Shown: piece by piece, positions 10,970 through 22,833 of the stretch
How positions within the stretch are numbered: the first letter of the stretch is position 1
How the letters are laid out: every line of letters starts with the position of its first letter
Assembly: GCF_963676685.1 (NCBI RefSeq)
Contig: NC_092352.1
Location: forward strand, 23,331,117-23,395,116
DNA: 64,000 nt
Origin: Mytilus edulis
Lineage: Eukaryota; Mollusca; Bivalvia; Mytilida; Mytilidae
Reading direction: 5' to 3'
The notes under the pieces: generated by a model
Told to the model about the DNA's origin: nothing
The model's input: only the letters and a program-made list of their open reading frames with translations
The model's database searches: none
Translations under genes and position numbers: made by a program

Positions 10970-11385
10970 TTCTTTGGTTACATCTTCTGAGATCAGACTC
11001 GGACTTCCCTTAACGGAATTTTAATGTGCGTATTGTTATGCGTTTACTTTTCTACATTGGCTAGAGGTATAGGGGAAGGTTGAGGTCTCATAAACATGTT
11101 TAACCCCGCCGCATTTTTGCGCCTGTCCCAAGTCAGGAGCCTTGGCCTTTGTTAGTCTTGTATTATTTTTATTTTAGTTTCTTGTGTACAATTTGGAGTT
11201 TAGTATGGCGTTCATTATCACTAAACTAGTATATATATTTGTTTAGGGGCCAGCTGAATGACGCCTCCGGGTGCGGAAATTTGTCGCTGCATTAAAGACC
11301 TGTTGGTGACCTTCTGCTGTTGTCTGTTCTATGGTTGGGTTGTTGTCTCTTCGACACATTCCCCATTTCCATTCTCAGTTTTATG
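10970..11385. repeat. Right arm of the family C inverted repeat pair
   Basis: Contains TTTTGCGCCTGTCCCAAGTC and GGTGACCTTCTGCTGTTGTC, the inverse of 8893-9312. A diverged relative lies at about 39000-39240. Confidence 0.8.
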
Positions 11386-11394
11386 ATATAATGG

Positions 11395-11850
11395 AATTTT
11401 ATGCAATTGTCATACAAGTGAGAGGATCAGCTAGCTGTAAAAACAGATTAAAATCATTATTTTCTACATAAGAAAATGCCTGTACCAAGTCAAGAATGCG
11501 ACAGTTGTTATCCATTCGTTTGATGTGTTTGAACCATTTTGTGTTTTTTTTTTTTACATTTTTTTTTTCTTTCAGTGATTATGATTGTTGACTGCTGTAT
11601 TTTTGACATTTTACCTATTATCTCTATTTGTTTTGTGCGCGAATCGTTGTCACTTTTGATGCGACTGTCATACAAATAAGAGGTTTAGCTAGATATCAAA
11701 CCAGGTTTAATCCAAGTCAGGAATATGATATTTTGTATCCATTCGCTTGATATATATTTGATTTTTCCATTTGATTAGGGACTTTCCGATTTGAATTTTC
11801 CTCGGAGTTCAGTATTTTTGTAGTTTTACTTTTTAATATCTTTTATGTCA
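11395..11850 (+). repeat. Two further family D copies
   Basis: GTCATACAAGTGAGAGG and CCTGTACCAAGTCAAGAAT in the first; CGACTGTCATACAAATAAGA and AGGGACTTTCCGATTTGAAT in the second. Confidence 0.7.
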
Positions 11851-13984
11851 ACAATTTTCTAGACAATGCTCAAGTTCCACCCTTTTGCCTGAAAACTTTA
11901 TCGTAGACTGTCAAAAATCTATCTTGTTTCACTCTTGTTATTTGTCCACTAACCGTAAAGTACATGACGTCATAGTAACTGCTTTCAATTAAAAATTTAA
12001 AAGACCATTAAATATAATAATTAAATAACACATAGCTGACAGGGTGATAAAGCAGATTGGTACCCCTAAAAAAAAAACTTGTTAACATTGGATCCGCCAC
12101 GGTTGACAATATTTTCTCTGGGTGACAATCTGCTATATTACGGCCTTAATCATAGTGTAAAAAGTGTATGATACCCCTAAATCATTTGATGAACAGATAG
12201 AATGATACAACCGACCCTATATTCGGTGGAAAGTAACGGAACAACACTTTCTTGTAAATAGTTATCAAACGTACCAGGATTGTAATAGTAACAAACACTT
12301 CAACAGTTAGCAATGATATCCCTTAGTAAGATTAATAAAAACTAATTGGGGTACCTTCTTTAAATGAATAAAGCATCTTCCTATTTATAAGGCAGCAACC
12401 ATTTGATTTTCTGGGGGGGGGGGGGGGGGGGGGCTATGGTTTTTTTTTGACAAGAATAATAAAAAACAAATGTTGTCGAAAATTCCCGAACAGCTGCCAG
12501 AGGATTGGTTCAGCAAAAAAGATGCAAAAGTTATTGGTATCTCATAAGTAACAACTTCAATTATTATTGATGGATAATGTTTTTCTGTAGTCGCCAAAAT
12601 ATTTTTTTACTATCCATATGATTGACTAATATAAGACATGCGACCAAAAAAAAGTATAACAAAAATACCGAACAACAAGGAGTTTCAGAAAGGAACAGTC
12701 AATAAATACTTAGATAATGAAACGAACTGTCATATACCTGACTTGGTAGATGCATTTTCCGAATTTTCAATGTAAAATGTGATCAGGCCTCGGTCACACC
12801 TTAACGGATAGCTCGAACGGATGCCTAAGTGTTCAAAGTGGTAAACAGTTTTTATATTAGGCGGACGGCAAATTATCAAGTGTACCAATAAAACGTTATT
12901 GAGAAAATTTGCTTCCACTTAATATAAACCTTACTTTTTTCTTCAAGTTTTCTCATCATCTTTTTCAATGAATTAAACACAGATCATACAGTTTAAACTA
13001 TAACGACCCACCAGACATTGCTTTTTAAAAATTTGTCGACAAAAAAAAAGAGGGATCGAAATTATGAAAACTACTTGATGCATTGATAAAGAAAACATTA
13101 GTATACCGATGTTCAATAGTCATAAATCGATTAAGCAAAAACAAATCCAAGTTACAAACCAAAAACCGAGGAAAACACATCAACTATAAGAGGAAAATAA
13201 CAAAACAACAGAAACACTGTGCTGCTACAAAAACAAACCCCAACATACATAGAAATGGACTATGATAATAACTGAATATTCCTGACTTGGTAGAGGAAAT
13301 GTAAAGAATTAATGGTGGGTTGAACCTGGTTTTATTGCTAGCCAAATCTAACGTGATGTATTTTTCTTTCACTATTATAATTTTCACCGAATTGATAGGA
13401 AAAGTAAATCGGATATTATTTATTCATTCCCCATTTCCATTCTCAATTTTACATGATATTAATGGTTACTTACACTTGGTATACGTCTATAAAAGGTTAT
13501 GATATTCATAGAAATGAAAATAATTAGTTTTGCAGATACATAGAGTATGAGCTTAAGGGTAATGGGGTATTTTTTATTTGAAACTAAAAGTGCAATTTTT
13601 GTATATTTCTTGTGTGCAATTTTTATTTCTTCAAACAAGAACAGTGCAGAATATTTTCAAACTACACACAATACAATAGATAAAGAAGAAGAAAAGAAAA
13701 AAAAATCAACGGTCAACGGCATAAATATTGACATTCAGCAAGTTGGATATAATTGAAATTATTTAATTAAGGACAATATGATAGTTTGTATATGGTGTTG
13801 CCTGTTCTCAATGGTTTGACGTTTGTATTTGATTAACCTCTTGCTGTTACTGGTTTTTTTTTCTTCAAATTTGAAACGTTGAAAGACTTTACTTTACTTT
13901 CAAACTATACTTAAATCATATAATGTGCATGGATATATGCTAATTTTAACTAAGAGGCAAAGGAAACCAAAAGAAACATTCAAA
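11851..13984. other. Intergenic stretch, no gene recognised
   Basis: AT-rich. It holds a 21-G run at 12413-12433, a fragment with GGCCTCGGTCACACCTTAAC at 12786 (a repeat end seen in bivalve genomes, by recollection), and an inverted family D piece at 13270-13345. I saw no splice-flanked exon. The first exon of the degenerate Wnt8 was searched for here and not found. Confidence 0.5.
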
Positions 13985-14135
13985 CGCGTTTATGGTAAAA
14001 CATAAACTGACAATTTAAATGGCCAAAATAATTAGCAACAAGAAACCCACCAAAAACTGGGGTGATCTCAGGTCCACGGATGGTAAGCAAATCCTGCTCC
14101 CCGTGTGGCACTCGTCCTGTTACTCATGTAAGTAT
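13985..14135 (+). repeat. Dispersed repeat family B copy
   Basis: Contains CCACCAAAAACTGGGGTGAT and GGTAAGCAAATCCTGCTCCC. Confidence 0.7.
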
Positions 14136-14709
14136 AACAAAAAGGTCAGATGATGATATTATTTGAAAGAATATTGTGTATTGTATATCAGTTTCAATCT
14201 TAAGGTTTATGTGAACAGTATATTAAAGGTAACACGTTAAAAGAAAGTGAAATTTTCCCTACCTTTTTGCTAATAAGAAAATACATAAAATAAGCCAGGT
14301 ACTATTTATTCCATTCATTATCACAACACGTTGTGAATCAACCAATCCTGGTAATTGCAACTGTAACAATCTTTACTTTAACTCATAGTTTGTTTTTTAT
14401 TTATCTTAATTATATAAGCATTCGTTTCTGGTTTTCCATAATATAACTTGAATTGCGAAATGATCATGATGATAACATCTGTTGAAATGTCAGTGTGTTG
14501 AGCAATTGATTACAATTCGAACTTCTACTTTAATGTATACCTTTCTTTTCTCTTATAGCTTCTGAATTAATCTGTATAAAAACAAATGCTACAAAAGTCT
14601 ATATTTACATTTTCAATAGTTCACCAAGGTTGCCAATGGACAGTGAAAATAACAGCAATGTATTTAATGTATTGGCTCATCGCTTTTCCAAATTTATTAA
14701 TAAGTCACC

Positions 14710-15102
14710 TGGTCCGAGTACACAGTTATCGTCCTTTGATTTTCGTTGTCCATTTCTCCATGTTTTATGCCTCATATAGCAAGTTGGGGGTGAAATGACA
14801 CTCACTGGTGTACAAAAATTTGGGTCATAAATATTAATGTAAAGTAGTGATTAGGTCCAGCTGAAAAAGGTCAAAAATTAGCACTTCGGAAGCTGTGAAA
14901 AGATTTCAAGACCCCCTTAACAGAAAATTGTCCATATTTTGAGTTAGAGCTGATGAAGTTTTATATGATTTTGATATAATTTGTCCCAAAAGTAGTACAA
15001 CACACTGTAAAAATATTATTGAGAAAGCGCAGGTGGGATTTTTTTAATTTTCATTTATTGTCTAAAAGAAATGCACTACGAAATAACTGTGTACTCGGAC
15101 CA
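14710..15102. mobile_element. MITE-like element with perfect 20-bp terminal inverted repeats
   Basis: Left end TGGTCCGAGTACACAGTTAT, right end ATAACTGTGTACTCGGACCA; 393 bp, no coding frame. Confidence 0.85.
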
Positions 15103-15689
15103 TCTACACTATATCATTTGTTCTCTCGTGTATAATTGATTGTAACATTGCATTCAACTAGATGTTATCCGATAAACTTAAAAGCTTAAATAAACGAATA
15201 TCGAATATATTCAAAAATGTATCGAACAAATTGTTAATTCGCGGACGCTCGTAGTTATTGTTATGTCACATTCAATGGAAAATGAAACATAAAATGCAAG
15301 AAATGTATCGCTTTCTGTGCATTCGCAGTTCGTTTTGATGCCCCCAAAAACGGAAGATGCCGAGGGGACATACAAAACATAGACAGGGAAATATTATAAC
15401 TTAAAAACTCGTTCCATTTCAATCATAAAGATTTGATTAAAATCGTTAAAGGCAGAGGTATAAGCTGAGCCATTATTTGGTCCGTATGGTTAAAAATAAT
15501 AGATCAAAATCATATGTCTTTCCAGATTGATAAATGAACAGGTTGATATAATCTGGACACTTAAGAGCCTTATATTGTCACTTGTGATGTCACTATGATG
15601 TCATAAACATATCGAAATTAACATCTTTCACCAAAAATGGCTATTTAACACATGTGTAGTTTTTTTGACAAAACAGACATGAGCAAAGA

Positions 15690-16090
15690 CCTTTCCCGAA
15701 CAAATATTTTACGGACGCCATCACGAGTTGATTGACCGTTACGAAGTATCTGTTTCACTGATGACGATAGATATGTTTCAATCGTCGTAACCACAATCCC
15801 GTCCTTATTTTCCTCAAATGTGACCTACCAAATTAGACTTATCACCGGGTATGTATTTACATGAGCAATATGGCGGGTGCCTCATGAAGAGCAGGATCTG
15901 CTTACCCTTCCGGAGCACCTGAGTGAGGTTCGAGTTTCTCAGTCTTAAGGTTTTCTATGTTGTGTGTTGTATTAAACTGTTGTTTATCGTATCATCTTTC
16001 TTTGCTTGCCATGGCGTTGTCAGTTTATTTTCGACTAAAGATTTGAATGTCCCTTTGGTATCTTTCGCTTCTTTCTTCACACATTTAAAA
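15690..16090 (-). repeat. Dispersed repeat family B copy, minus orientation
   Basis: Contains GAGCAGGATCTGCTTACCCT followed by TCCGGAGCACCTGAG, and the GTTGATTGACCGTTACGAAG end. Confidence 0.75.
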
Positions 16091-16410
16091 TATCTTTGTA
16101 TTTTTTTTTTGTAAAAAATATCTTTTTAGATAAATCTTTGCTAATTTGATAATGCTAATGATAATGATAAGGTCTGAAATGAGGCTAGTTTGGCGTTTTT
16201 GTTCAATTTTCACTGATTGCAACTAGTTTGAGACCATTATAAAAAAACTAAGACGAAATTCAAAGGTATAAATACTGATGTCTGACAGACTAATGTCTTG
16301 TACACCTGGAAAATAGTTCTGGTACATTTATAATACATTTTGATTTTCGAATTCAAGGACTTAAAAGGTGGCTCGCTTATACCTACTCATTTACAATGCA
16401 GACGACTATT

Positions 16411-16994
16411 CTTAAGGTGGTATAAGAGTATAAATTAGAAACGATAGAATTTGTTCATACTTTGCCAAAACGTAGTATATATTGTAAATTGTTCAAAAAA
16501 AAAAAAAGATAGGTCACCGAGCATTTTTTCAAACTACAGGTCGTGACAAAATGACATATTTTGTATGGATTATACAGGAAAAAACTTCATTATGTGGTTG
16601 AAGCTTAACTCAATTATAAAATTGTTAAATAAAATACGAGAAGATAGCTTTTAGATAATTCTTTGAGAATATCAAAAGAAAATATAGAGTCACCGTACGT
16701 TTTTCCCGGCTAAAATAAATTTCTTGTAGATTCTTTCAGAAAATGCACTATTTCAGAGTTACCTCCCCTTAAAAGCCAATTTAAAAACATTATAAATTAA
16801 GCAAAAATAATCTAAGCTTGTAAAAATATAAATATTTACAAGTTAAAATTTTATAAATTTGTTCTTTTGAATGAAATTTCACATTAGTTATCTGCATTCC
16901 TCATAAAATTTAGATGACTTGATTGAAAATCTGAACCTTAAGTTCTCTGTTATTTACAATCAAAGATGGCGAAAGACATCCATACCACCTTAAG
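16411..16994. mobile_element. MITE-like element with 13-bp terminal inverted repeats
   Basis: Left CTTAAGGTGGTAT (16411-16423), right ATACCACCTTAAG (16982-16994); 584 bp, AT-rich, non-coding. Confidence 0.75.
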
Positions 16995-17924
16995 CTCTAG
17001 ATACCGCAAAAACATGTCTGTTGTGAGTCGAGACAGGTCGTATCAATCAATTAATTCGGGATGGTTACCGTACTATTTTTTAAATGAAGATTTCAGTTGT
17101 TCTTTCTCATAGCCCTGCTACAACAGCTTTGATGTAAGATGCCCCCCTTTTCCCCCCGTTAGTAGAATTTAATAATTTTACCATACATGTACGTAATGCG
17201 CTTATGGAAAAATGGAAATACAAACCGATAGTCAAAAAATGTTACTACTGAAAAATGGCAAACTGACTAAGAGTAGTTGGGATAGTCACGTTTGTAAATG
17301 TGTGTAAACACATGTAAAATATCGGTTCCTTGTAACCAATGTATTAATAGTCAATCAACTGAATTTTCCTAAAAGTGTAAACGTTATTATCTAGAAAAAA
17401 TATATGGAAAAGAAGAAAAGATAAGATTACTGTATCTCATTCCACTGGGAATTCATAGTTTTTTCCATGTAATACTAGCAGGTCACCTACGGACTCTCAA
17501 ATGCGTTATTGCGAAGGTTAGAGTGCGGTATCAGACTCAATGTCCCCATTCCTGTCGTAAGTGGTTTCATATATATACTAACTGCAAAACAAAAAAGGAA
17601 CACTTCATGGCATATGTCTTACTACATAACGGGGATATTTTACTTAGCCGTATCGTTTTAAACCAGTCAATCTTATGGGTTTTTTTTTTCATCAGAAAGG
17701 TAAATATTTTTATTTGACAGGTTTCCTAGTTTGAATGACATGACAAGAATAAACTCACCAGGAGTGAGTGCGTAAAACATACCGGATCTAAGCAGTTATA
17801 CAATCATAAAAAAACAATCAAAACACAGAAGATACGGAGGTTGGTGCAAATAAAGGTCAAAGATGCCATAAGATGATATGAATATGATTATTATGAGTAA
17901 TGAACGATAATAAGCGGACATTAT
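16995..17924. other. Intergenic stretch, no gene recognised
   Basis: AT-rich unique-looking sequence. No splice-flanked exon with a recognisable product and no clear repeat. Confidence 0.4.
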
Positions 17925-18230
17925 TTTAACGCGAAAGCGCTTCATACTAAAAATGTGCGCACGGTCAACGCTTTTACAACCCTATGAAGTTACAAAAAGA
18001 AGCATTCAATACTTATAATTACATTTTTTTAGTAATGATCATGAAAACACGAATTTTATTATTGTTTTATTTAATTCACCTGTGCACTTTATTGTGGGAC
18101 CACGTGTTATCAGGAATGAAAAGTTTTATTGAGCAATGCAATTGCCTTACGGAATAACACGTGATGTGCAATTACTGGCAAATCAGAATAAAGTATCATA
18201 ATGAAACATACATCTAATGTAATTATATGG
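17925..18230. mobile_element. Second copy of the 880-1170 foldback element, inverted
   Basis: Runs from GCGAAAGCGCTTCATAC through CACGGTCAACGCTTTTACAA to CACCTGTGCACTTTATTGTG and on, the reverse complement of 880-1170. Confidence 0.75.
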
Positions 18231-18329
18231 AAATATTATCGAATACAACCTTTAAACAGAAAATAACACATTTCAAAATGAGGCAAATATAATAAATAAC
18301 CTTTTAAAACAAATATTGTTACGATGAAT

Positions 18330-18605
18330 ACTAATGAGTGACTGACCACGTTACTCTCGTTCCCTTTTCCACGGATTTGACTCACCGAATTTGACTTATC
18401 ACCCGGTTGTACGTACACGAGTTACACACAGGAACTGAGAATTAATGTATTCCGGAGCACTTGAAATCACGTGCAGTTTTCTATGCTGTGTTATGTGTAA
18501 TGTTGTGTGTCTGAAGGTTTTTTCTTCTTTGGCCATGACGCTGTCGGTTTATTTCGGCTCTGAGTTAGAATTCCTTTTTTGTTATCTTTCGCCTCTTTTT
18601 TAAAT
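18330..18605 (-). repeat. Diverged family B copy, minus orientation
   Basis: Contains CCGGAGCACTTGAAATCACG and CATGACGCTGTCGGTTTATT, recognisable against 15690-16090. Confidence 0.65.
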
Positions 18606-19187
18606 TATGTTTTGCTTTCTTGAATTTAAAATGATTTTCATTGTGCAAATACTAGAGCCACAATAATAAGCTATCACATCTTTAAAAAATTTTAGTTCTC
18701 CCTCTCTTAAATTTCAAAACTTAACCCCTAATACAAAATTAGATCCATGACTCAATCGCAGAGTTAAACAATGGAAAATTATCTATATTGAATATTAAAA
18801 TATATGCAAAAATTTAAATGTTAAATTCTTTAATTAATTCTAAAATGGAAAGAGCACAACCTAAATGTCAATCTCTGCAAGTTCCAAATATCAGGGTTTA
18901 AACGAAACTGTTACCATCTTTTGAAAATTGTGACTGAAAATATCTGAAAAAAATTCAAATAATGCCACACTTCACTATATGTTATTCATTCGGTGACATT
19001 TTAGAGATCACCGGCTCTTTTAGTTTGTAACTCGAATTTATTTTCTCTCAATCGATGTATGACTTTTAAACACCAGTGTACTACTCTTGCCTTTATTCAA
19101 CACAAACGTATAAGAGTTACACTACATCTTTCTGAATAACTTACGTTAAAACATTGGTGTGACGTCATTCTATTGTTTTACCTGTTC

Positions 19188-19356
19188 TTTATTTCAGTGA
19201 TTGGACTATCATTTACCCGTAAGAAACCATTATGTTACCTTTAGCTGTCCAATATTTTTTAAGAATAGCCCTCTTCTTTAAAAAAAAAATATTGGACAGC
19301 TAAAGGTAACATAACTGATTCTTACAAATAAATGATAGTTCAATCACTGAAATAAA
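19188..19356. repeat. Near-perfect hairpin, 169 bp
   Basis: Left arm TTTATTTCAGTGATTGGACT..GTTACCTTTAGCTGTCCAATATT; right arm is its inverse. About 70-bp arms with a short T/A-rich loop. Confidence 0.85.
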
Positions 19357-21443
19357 AAAAAAACCAACTATTAAATACCCTGATTGTTTTCATCATGGAA
19401 AGAAAAATACAACCAAAAAACAAATGACAATAAAAAAACCTTTTTGTTAAAGTCATCTTCCAATACAATAATTTTTCACTCATCAAAACGGTTTCTTCAG
19501 GGGAAAATATCACTTTCAAATTGATTTTTAACACTACCAATACTTATATCACGGCTTTTTTTCTCATTTTTTCGCACTAATTCAATACCTTTATGAATTT
19601 CTTTTTTTCAAAAGATTTATCCTCGTCTGTCTTTAGGAAATCCAAATTGACCTCTGGTGTTGGTCTTATTCTTCCTAACATAATTGCCAACTTCAATTAA
19701 AATGAAAAAAGCAATAAAGTAATGCTTCTAAAATTTGCTAGATCATGCCGCAATACAACGACCACGAACAACCTAAACCTTATCCTGTGTACAAAGTGCG
19801 AATCCAGAACTTCCTTCTTGAACTAAGGGACTATATTTCTTTTTAGAATTTTCAGATTTCGGCGTTGATTTACAAGTTTTTTTTAATTTATTGCTTAAAT
19901 ATGAATATAATACAACACTTCGATGAACGACGATGAATATGGGAAGCAGAATAAAGGAAGACATTAGCGCATTTTATCTGTTAAACAAACCAATCATGTG
20001 ACCGATTCGCACTTTGTTCGCAGTGATCGATTTATAAAAGAAAATCAAAAGAAAATCGAGACAACATTACGTTTCGGTAACATTTAAAAAACACAAGGGA
20101 CTCAATACACAAATAAACGAAAAAAAAGAGCGATACGACCTTGCAGAAAGAAAAAAAAAACAGAAAAGAGGACGGGGCGGTGGATGTATTCAGATGGTAC
20201 CATTTGGGTAAACAATATCAGTCTCTTGAAAATTCCAACAAAAGAATATAACTGATTGCATGTTGTTATCTCTTCATTTGTTCATAACAATTTTATATTT
20301 TGAAATAAAATCGACTGATGTGCACTCAATATGGTTCAACAAGAACCTGTCTTCATGTGCTATTCTCCCCCCCCCCCCCCCTCATTAACCCTGTAAAAAT
20401 AAAACCCGAGAAGAAACAAGAAACTAATAGGAGAGGATTACATTTTGAAATATAATATTTATAAAACTTGCCAAATCCTCATTGTAATCCACACTACATT
20501 TGATTTAAATCCAAATTAATGTTTGAAACAACACAATCACCATAATAACGACATCTCTTTCTTCGTTTTTTGCATAAAGAATATACTTTCATCACTTTAT
20601 CCTTTTTGAAACACAAAACGCATGTAAAGGTATTCATGTCGCAATACATGTTGTTTACCTTTAGCTGTACTTTCTTTTTGTCTATATATATATATTTATG
20701 TTGGGCTACTGTTTAAAGGGGCCAACATGTATGATACATTTTAATGTAAAGAAGTTTATTCACAAAACAATTTTAATACTTAAGGTTTATGACCCCTTCT
20801 GTAGCCATTTTTGTACGAACTTTTCAAACTTCAATTGTATAAAAACTACAGATATAACGAACAATGGAGATATGCCATTTTGTACATATACCAAGGGGAA
20901 ACTTGATGCAAAGCATTAATATTTACTGTTTCATTGCGTTTAATAGAAAAAGAGTACTTTGCGGCAAATAAACCAAGACTTTTACAAAAAAAAACCACAG
21001 CCTTTAAAAGAGAGATTTTTGTTATAAAATTTGAAACATAGATTACTCACTTGCTTTTCTATGATGTGCTAGTCTTTATTTTTTACAAAAAGTTCTAATC
21101 AACCTGTAAATTCCAAAATACCTCTTGCTGAGTCACTAAAGTCAAGTGCACCCTAAAAGGTGTACTTGATTTTGTCCATATTTTTATATGTTTTAACCAA
21201 TAACTACATTAATAAACTGTTTTAAGGAAATCAATGCTAGCACTGTATGCAGTAATCCTATACATATCAGTCATCAAATTTCCAAATATGAGGGTACAAG
21301 GATAAAGGCTGTGAATTTTCTATAAAATTTCCCTATGTTTAGCATTGAATCAACACAAGGGTACATAATCCTTAATGAAAATAATTCTTTGCTTGCTTTT
21401 TCTTTTGGTTTACCTTTTTCGACGTGTTAAACAATGTTTAAAG
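19357..21443. other. Intergenic stretch, no gene recognised
   Basis: AT-rich. Contains a 15-C run at 20367-20381. No coding exon supported. Confidence 0.45.
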
Positions 21444-21518
21444 TAAGACATAAGCCGATAACAGTCCATTCTGTAAAATATTTGAACAGAATGGACTGTT
21501 ATCGGCTTATATCCCTTA
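21444..21518. repeat. Short hairpin, ~31-bp arms
   Basis: ATAAGCCGATAACAGTCCAT in the left arm and its inverse ATGGACTGTTATCGGCTTAT in the right, 15-base loop. Confidence 0.85.
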
Positions 21519-21771
21519 CATAAATTTTAATCTACATTAATCAAACTTTTGGAGGAGCTGATAACAAAAAAATATACGTCTTTAATAAATTGAGATTAAA
21601 AAATGACTAAGTTTCCAAGTAAAGAAAAATAATGAAAAAAACCTCAAACAATTCCATAATAGCAGGTTTACAACTTCAACATGTGTGTTAACTTTCAATG
21701 ATGTTTCACGGACGTGCCTTAAAAACTGACAGAGAAGTATTTTACTCAAAACTGGTACTATCTTTCGTAAA

Positions 21772-21912
21772 ACTTTATAGCTTGCTGTTCGGTGTGAGCC
21801 AAGGCTCCGTGTTGAAGGTCGTACCTTGACCTATAATGGTTAACTTTTTTAAATCGTTTTTTTGGATGGAAAGTTATCATTGGTACTCATACTACATCTT
21901 CCTATATCTATA
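21772..21912 (+). repeat. Dispersed repeat family A
   Basis: GCTTGCTGTTCGGTGTGAGC, AAGGCTCCGTGTTGAAGGTC, and CATACTACATCTTCCTATAT at the end. Confidence 0.75.
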
Positions 21913-22335
21913 CAATAGCAGGAATACAAATCCATTACTTGTGCAATCGTTCTTTGAGGTTACATGGATATAGAATAATAACTGTGGTAGGAGTCGATTT
22001 CACATTTTCTTCGTCCGCAAGACATATTCATAGTATGAATTAGTTTCGGACCAAAAAGTTGCTGTGGCATTATTGAAAATAAAAACTAAGAATGATTTAT
22101 GTCTATTTATAGAAATAATAAAATATATAAATATAAAACAACAACAACAAATATAATAAACAACAAAATGGCATTGTCATGTTTGCCTAATATTTAAATT
22201 ATACATCATACCTCACTGTTTGAGGTGGCATTAGTCATAGAACAATAAACTACGGACAATTTTATCGTTTTGGCTGGAGTAGCATTTCTCAGTTAACGAA
22301 TTTGAGATCAGATGATAAATCGTCAAGAATTAGAT

Positions 22336-22833
22336 CTATCTTACACAATAATAATTATTTTCCCTTGTCACACATTTGTCACATTTCACCTTACAACACC
22401 ATCGAAATTTACAGTTGCATGTGTTGCTAACGTCCACTGTCACTTTCTTCACTTTATATCCACAAGATTTACATAAAGTTCGACAACTCTTTCGTTCTGA
22501 AGTTGTCATCGCATTTTTATTTTTACTTCGGATACACTGTCGACCTTTTGTTCCTTTTATGTTCATAACATTGTCTTCTTTACAGTAGTTTGGAGATTTC
22601 TGTAAAAATGCTAATTGTTTTTTTGAAAATACTGCCAATTCGCGAGTTCTTGCATCATTCCCCTGACGGAGTTGGCCGTCATAATAATTGACAAATTTAG
22701 CCTTCTTGTAACGTTGTTTTAAAAACTGTCCAATTTCACGGAAGGTTGCGACTTGTTGCCAGCATGTTCTGATAGAACAATCTCCAGATAACCCATGACA
22801 TTTACACACCATTTTAGTATTCCTTCCAACAGC
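22336..22833 (-). CDS. Wnt8: Wnt8 exon 6 (last exon, C-terminal cysteine-rich domain)
   Basis: Acceptor gtttgcag and stop TAG at 22338-22336. It encodes residues 189-353: the lipid-bearing hairpin CKCHGLSGDCSIRTCW (Ser204), a helical linker, and the cysteine-knot C-terminal domain containing CNCKFRWCCKVKCDKC and ending CVR. The full C-terminus is open with no frameshift. Confidence 0.97.
   Translation of the reverse strand, partial: AVGRNTKMVCKCHGLSGDCSIRTCWQQVATFREIGQFLKQRYKKAKFVNYYDGQLRQGNDARTRELAVFSKKQLAFLQKSPNYCKEDNVMNIKGTKGRQCIRSKNKNAMTTSERKSCRTLCKSCGYKVKKVTVDVSNTCNCKFRWCCKVKCDKCVTRENNYYCVR

Noticed and set aside
12385-12597. Minus-strand open frame with a proline run
   Set aside because: The prolines come from a homopolymer G run (12413-12433).
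19773-19964. Minus-strand open frame with a hydrophobic start as first exon of the Wnt8 paralogue
   Set aside because: Its possible donors give phase 0 or 1, not the required phase 2.
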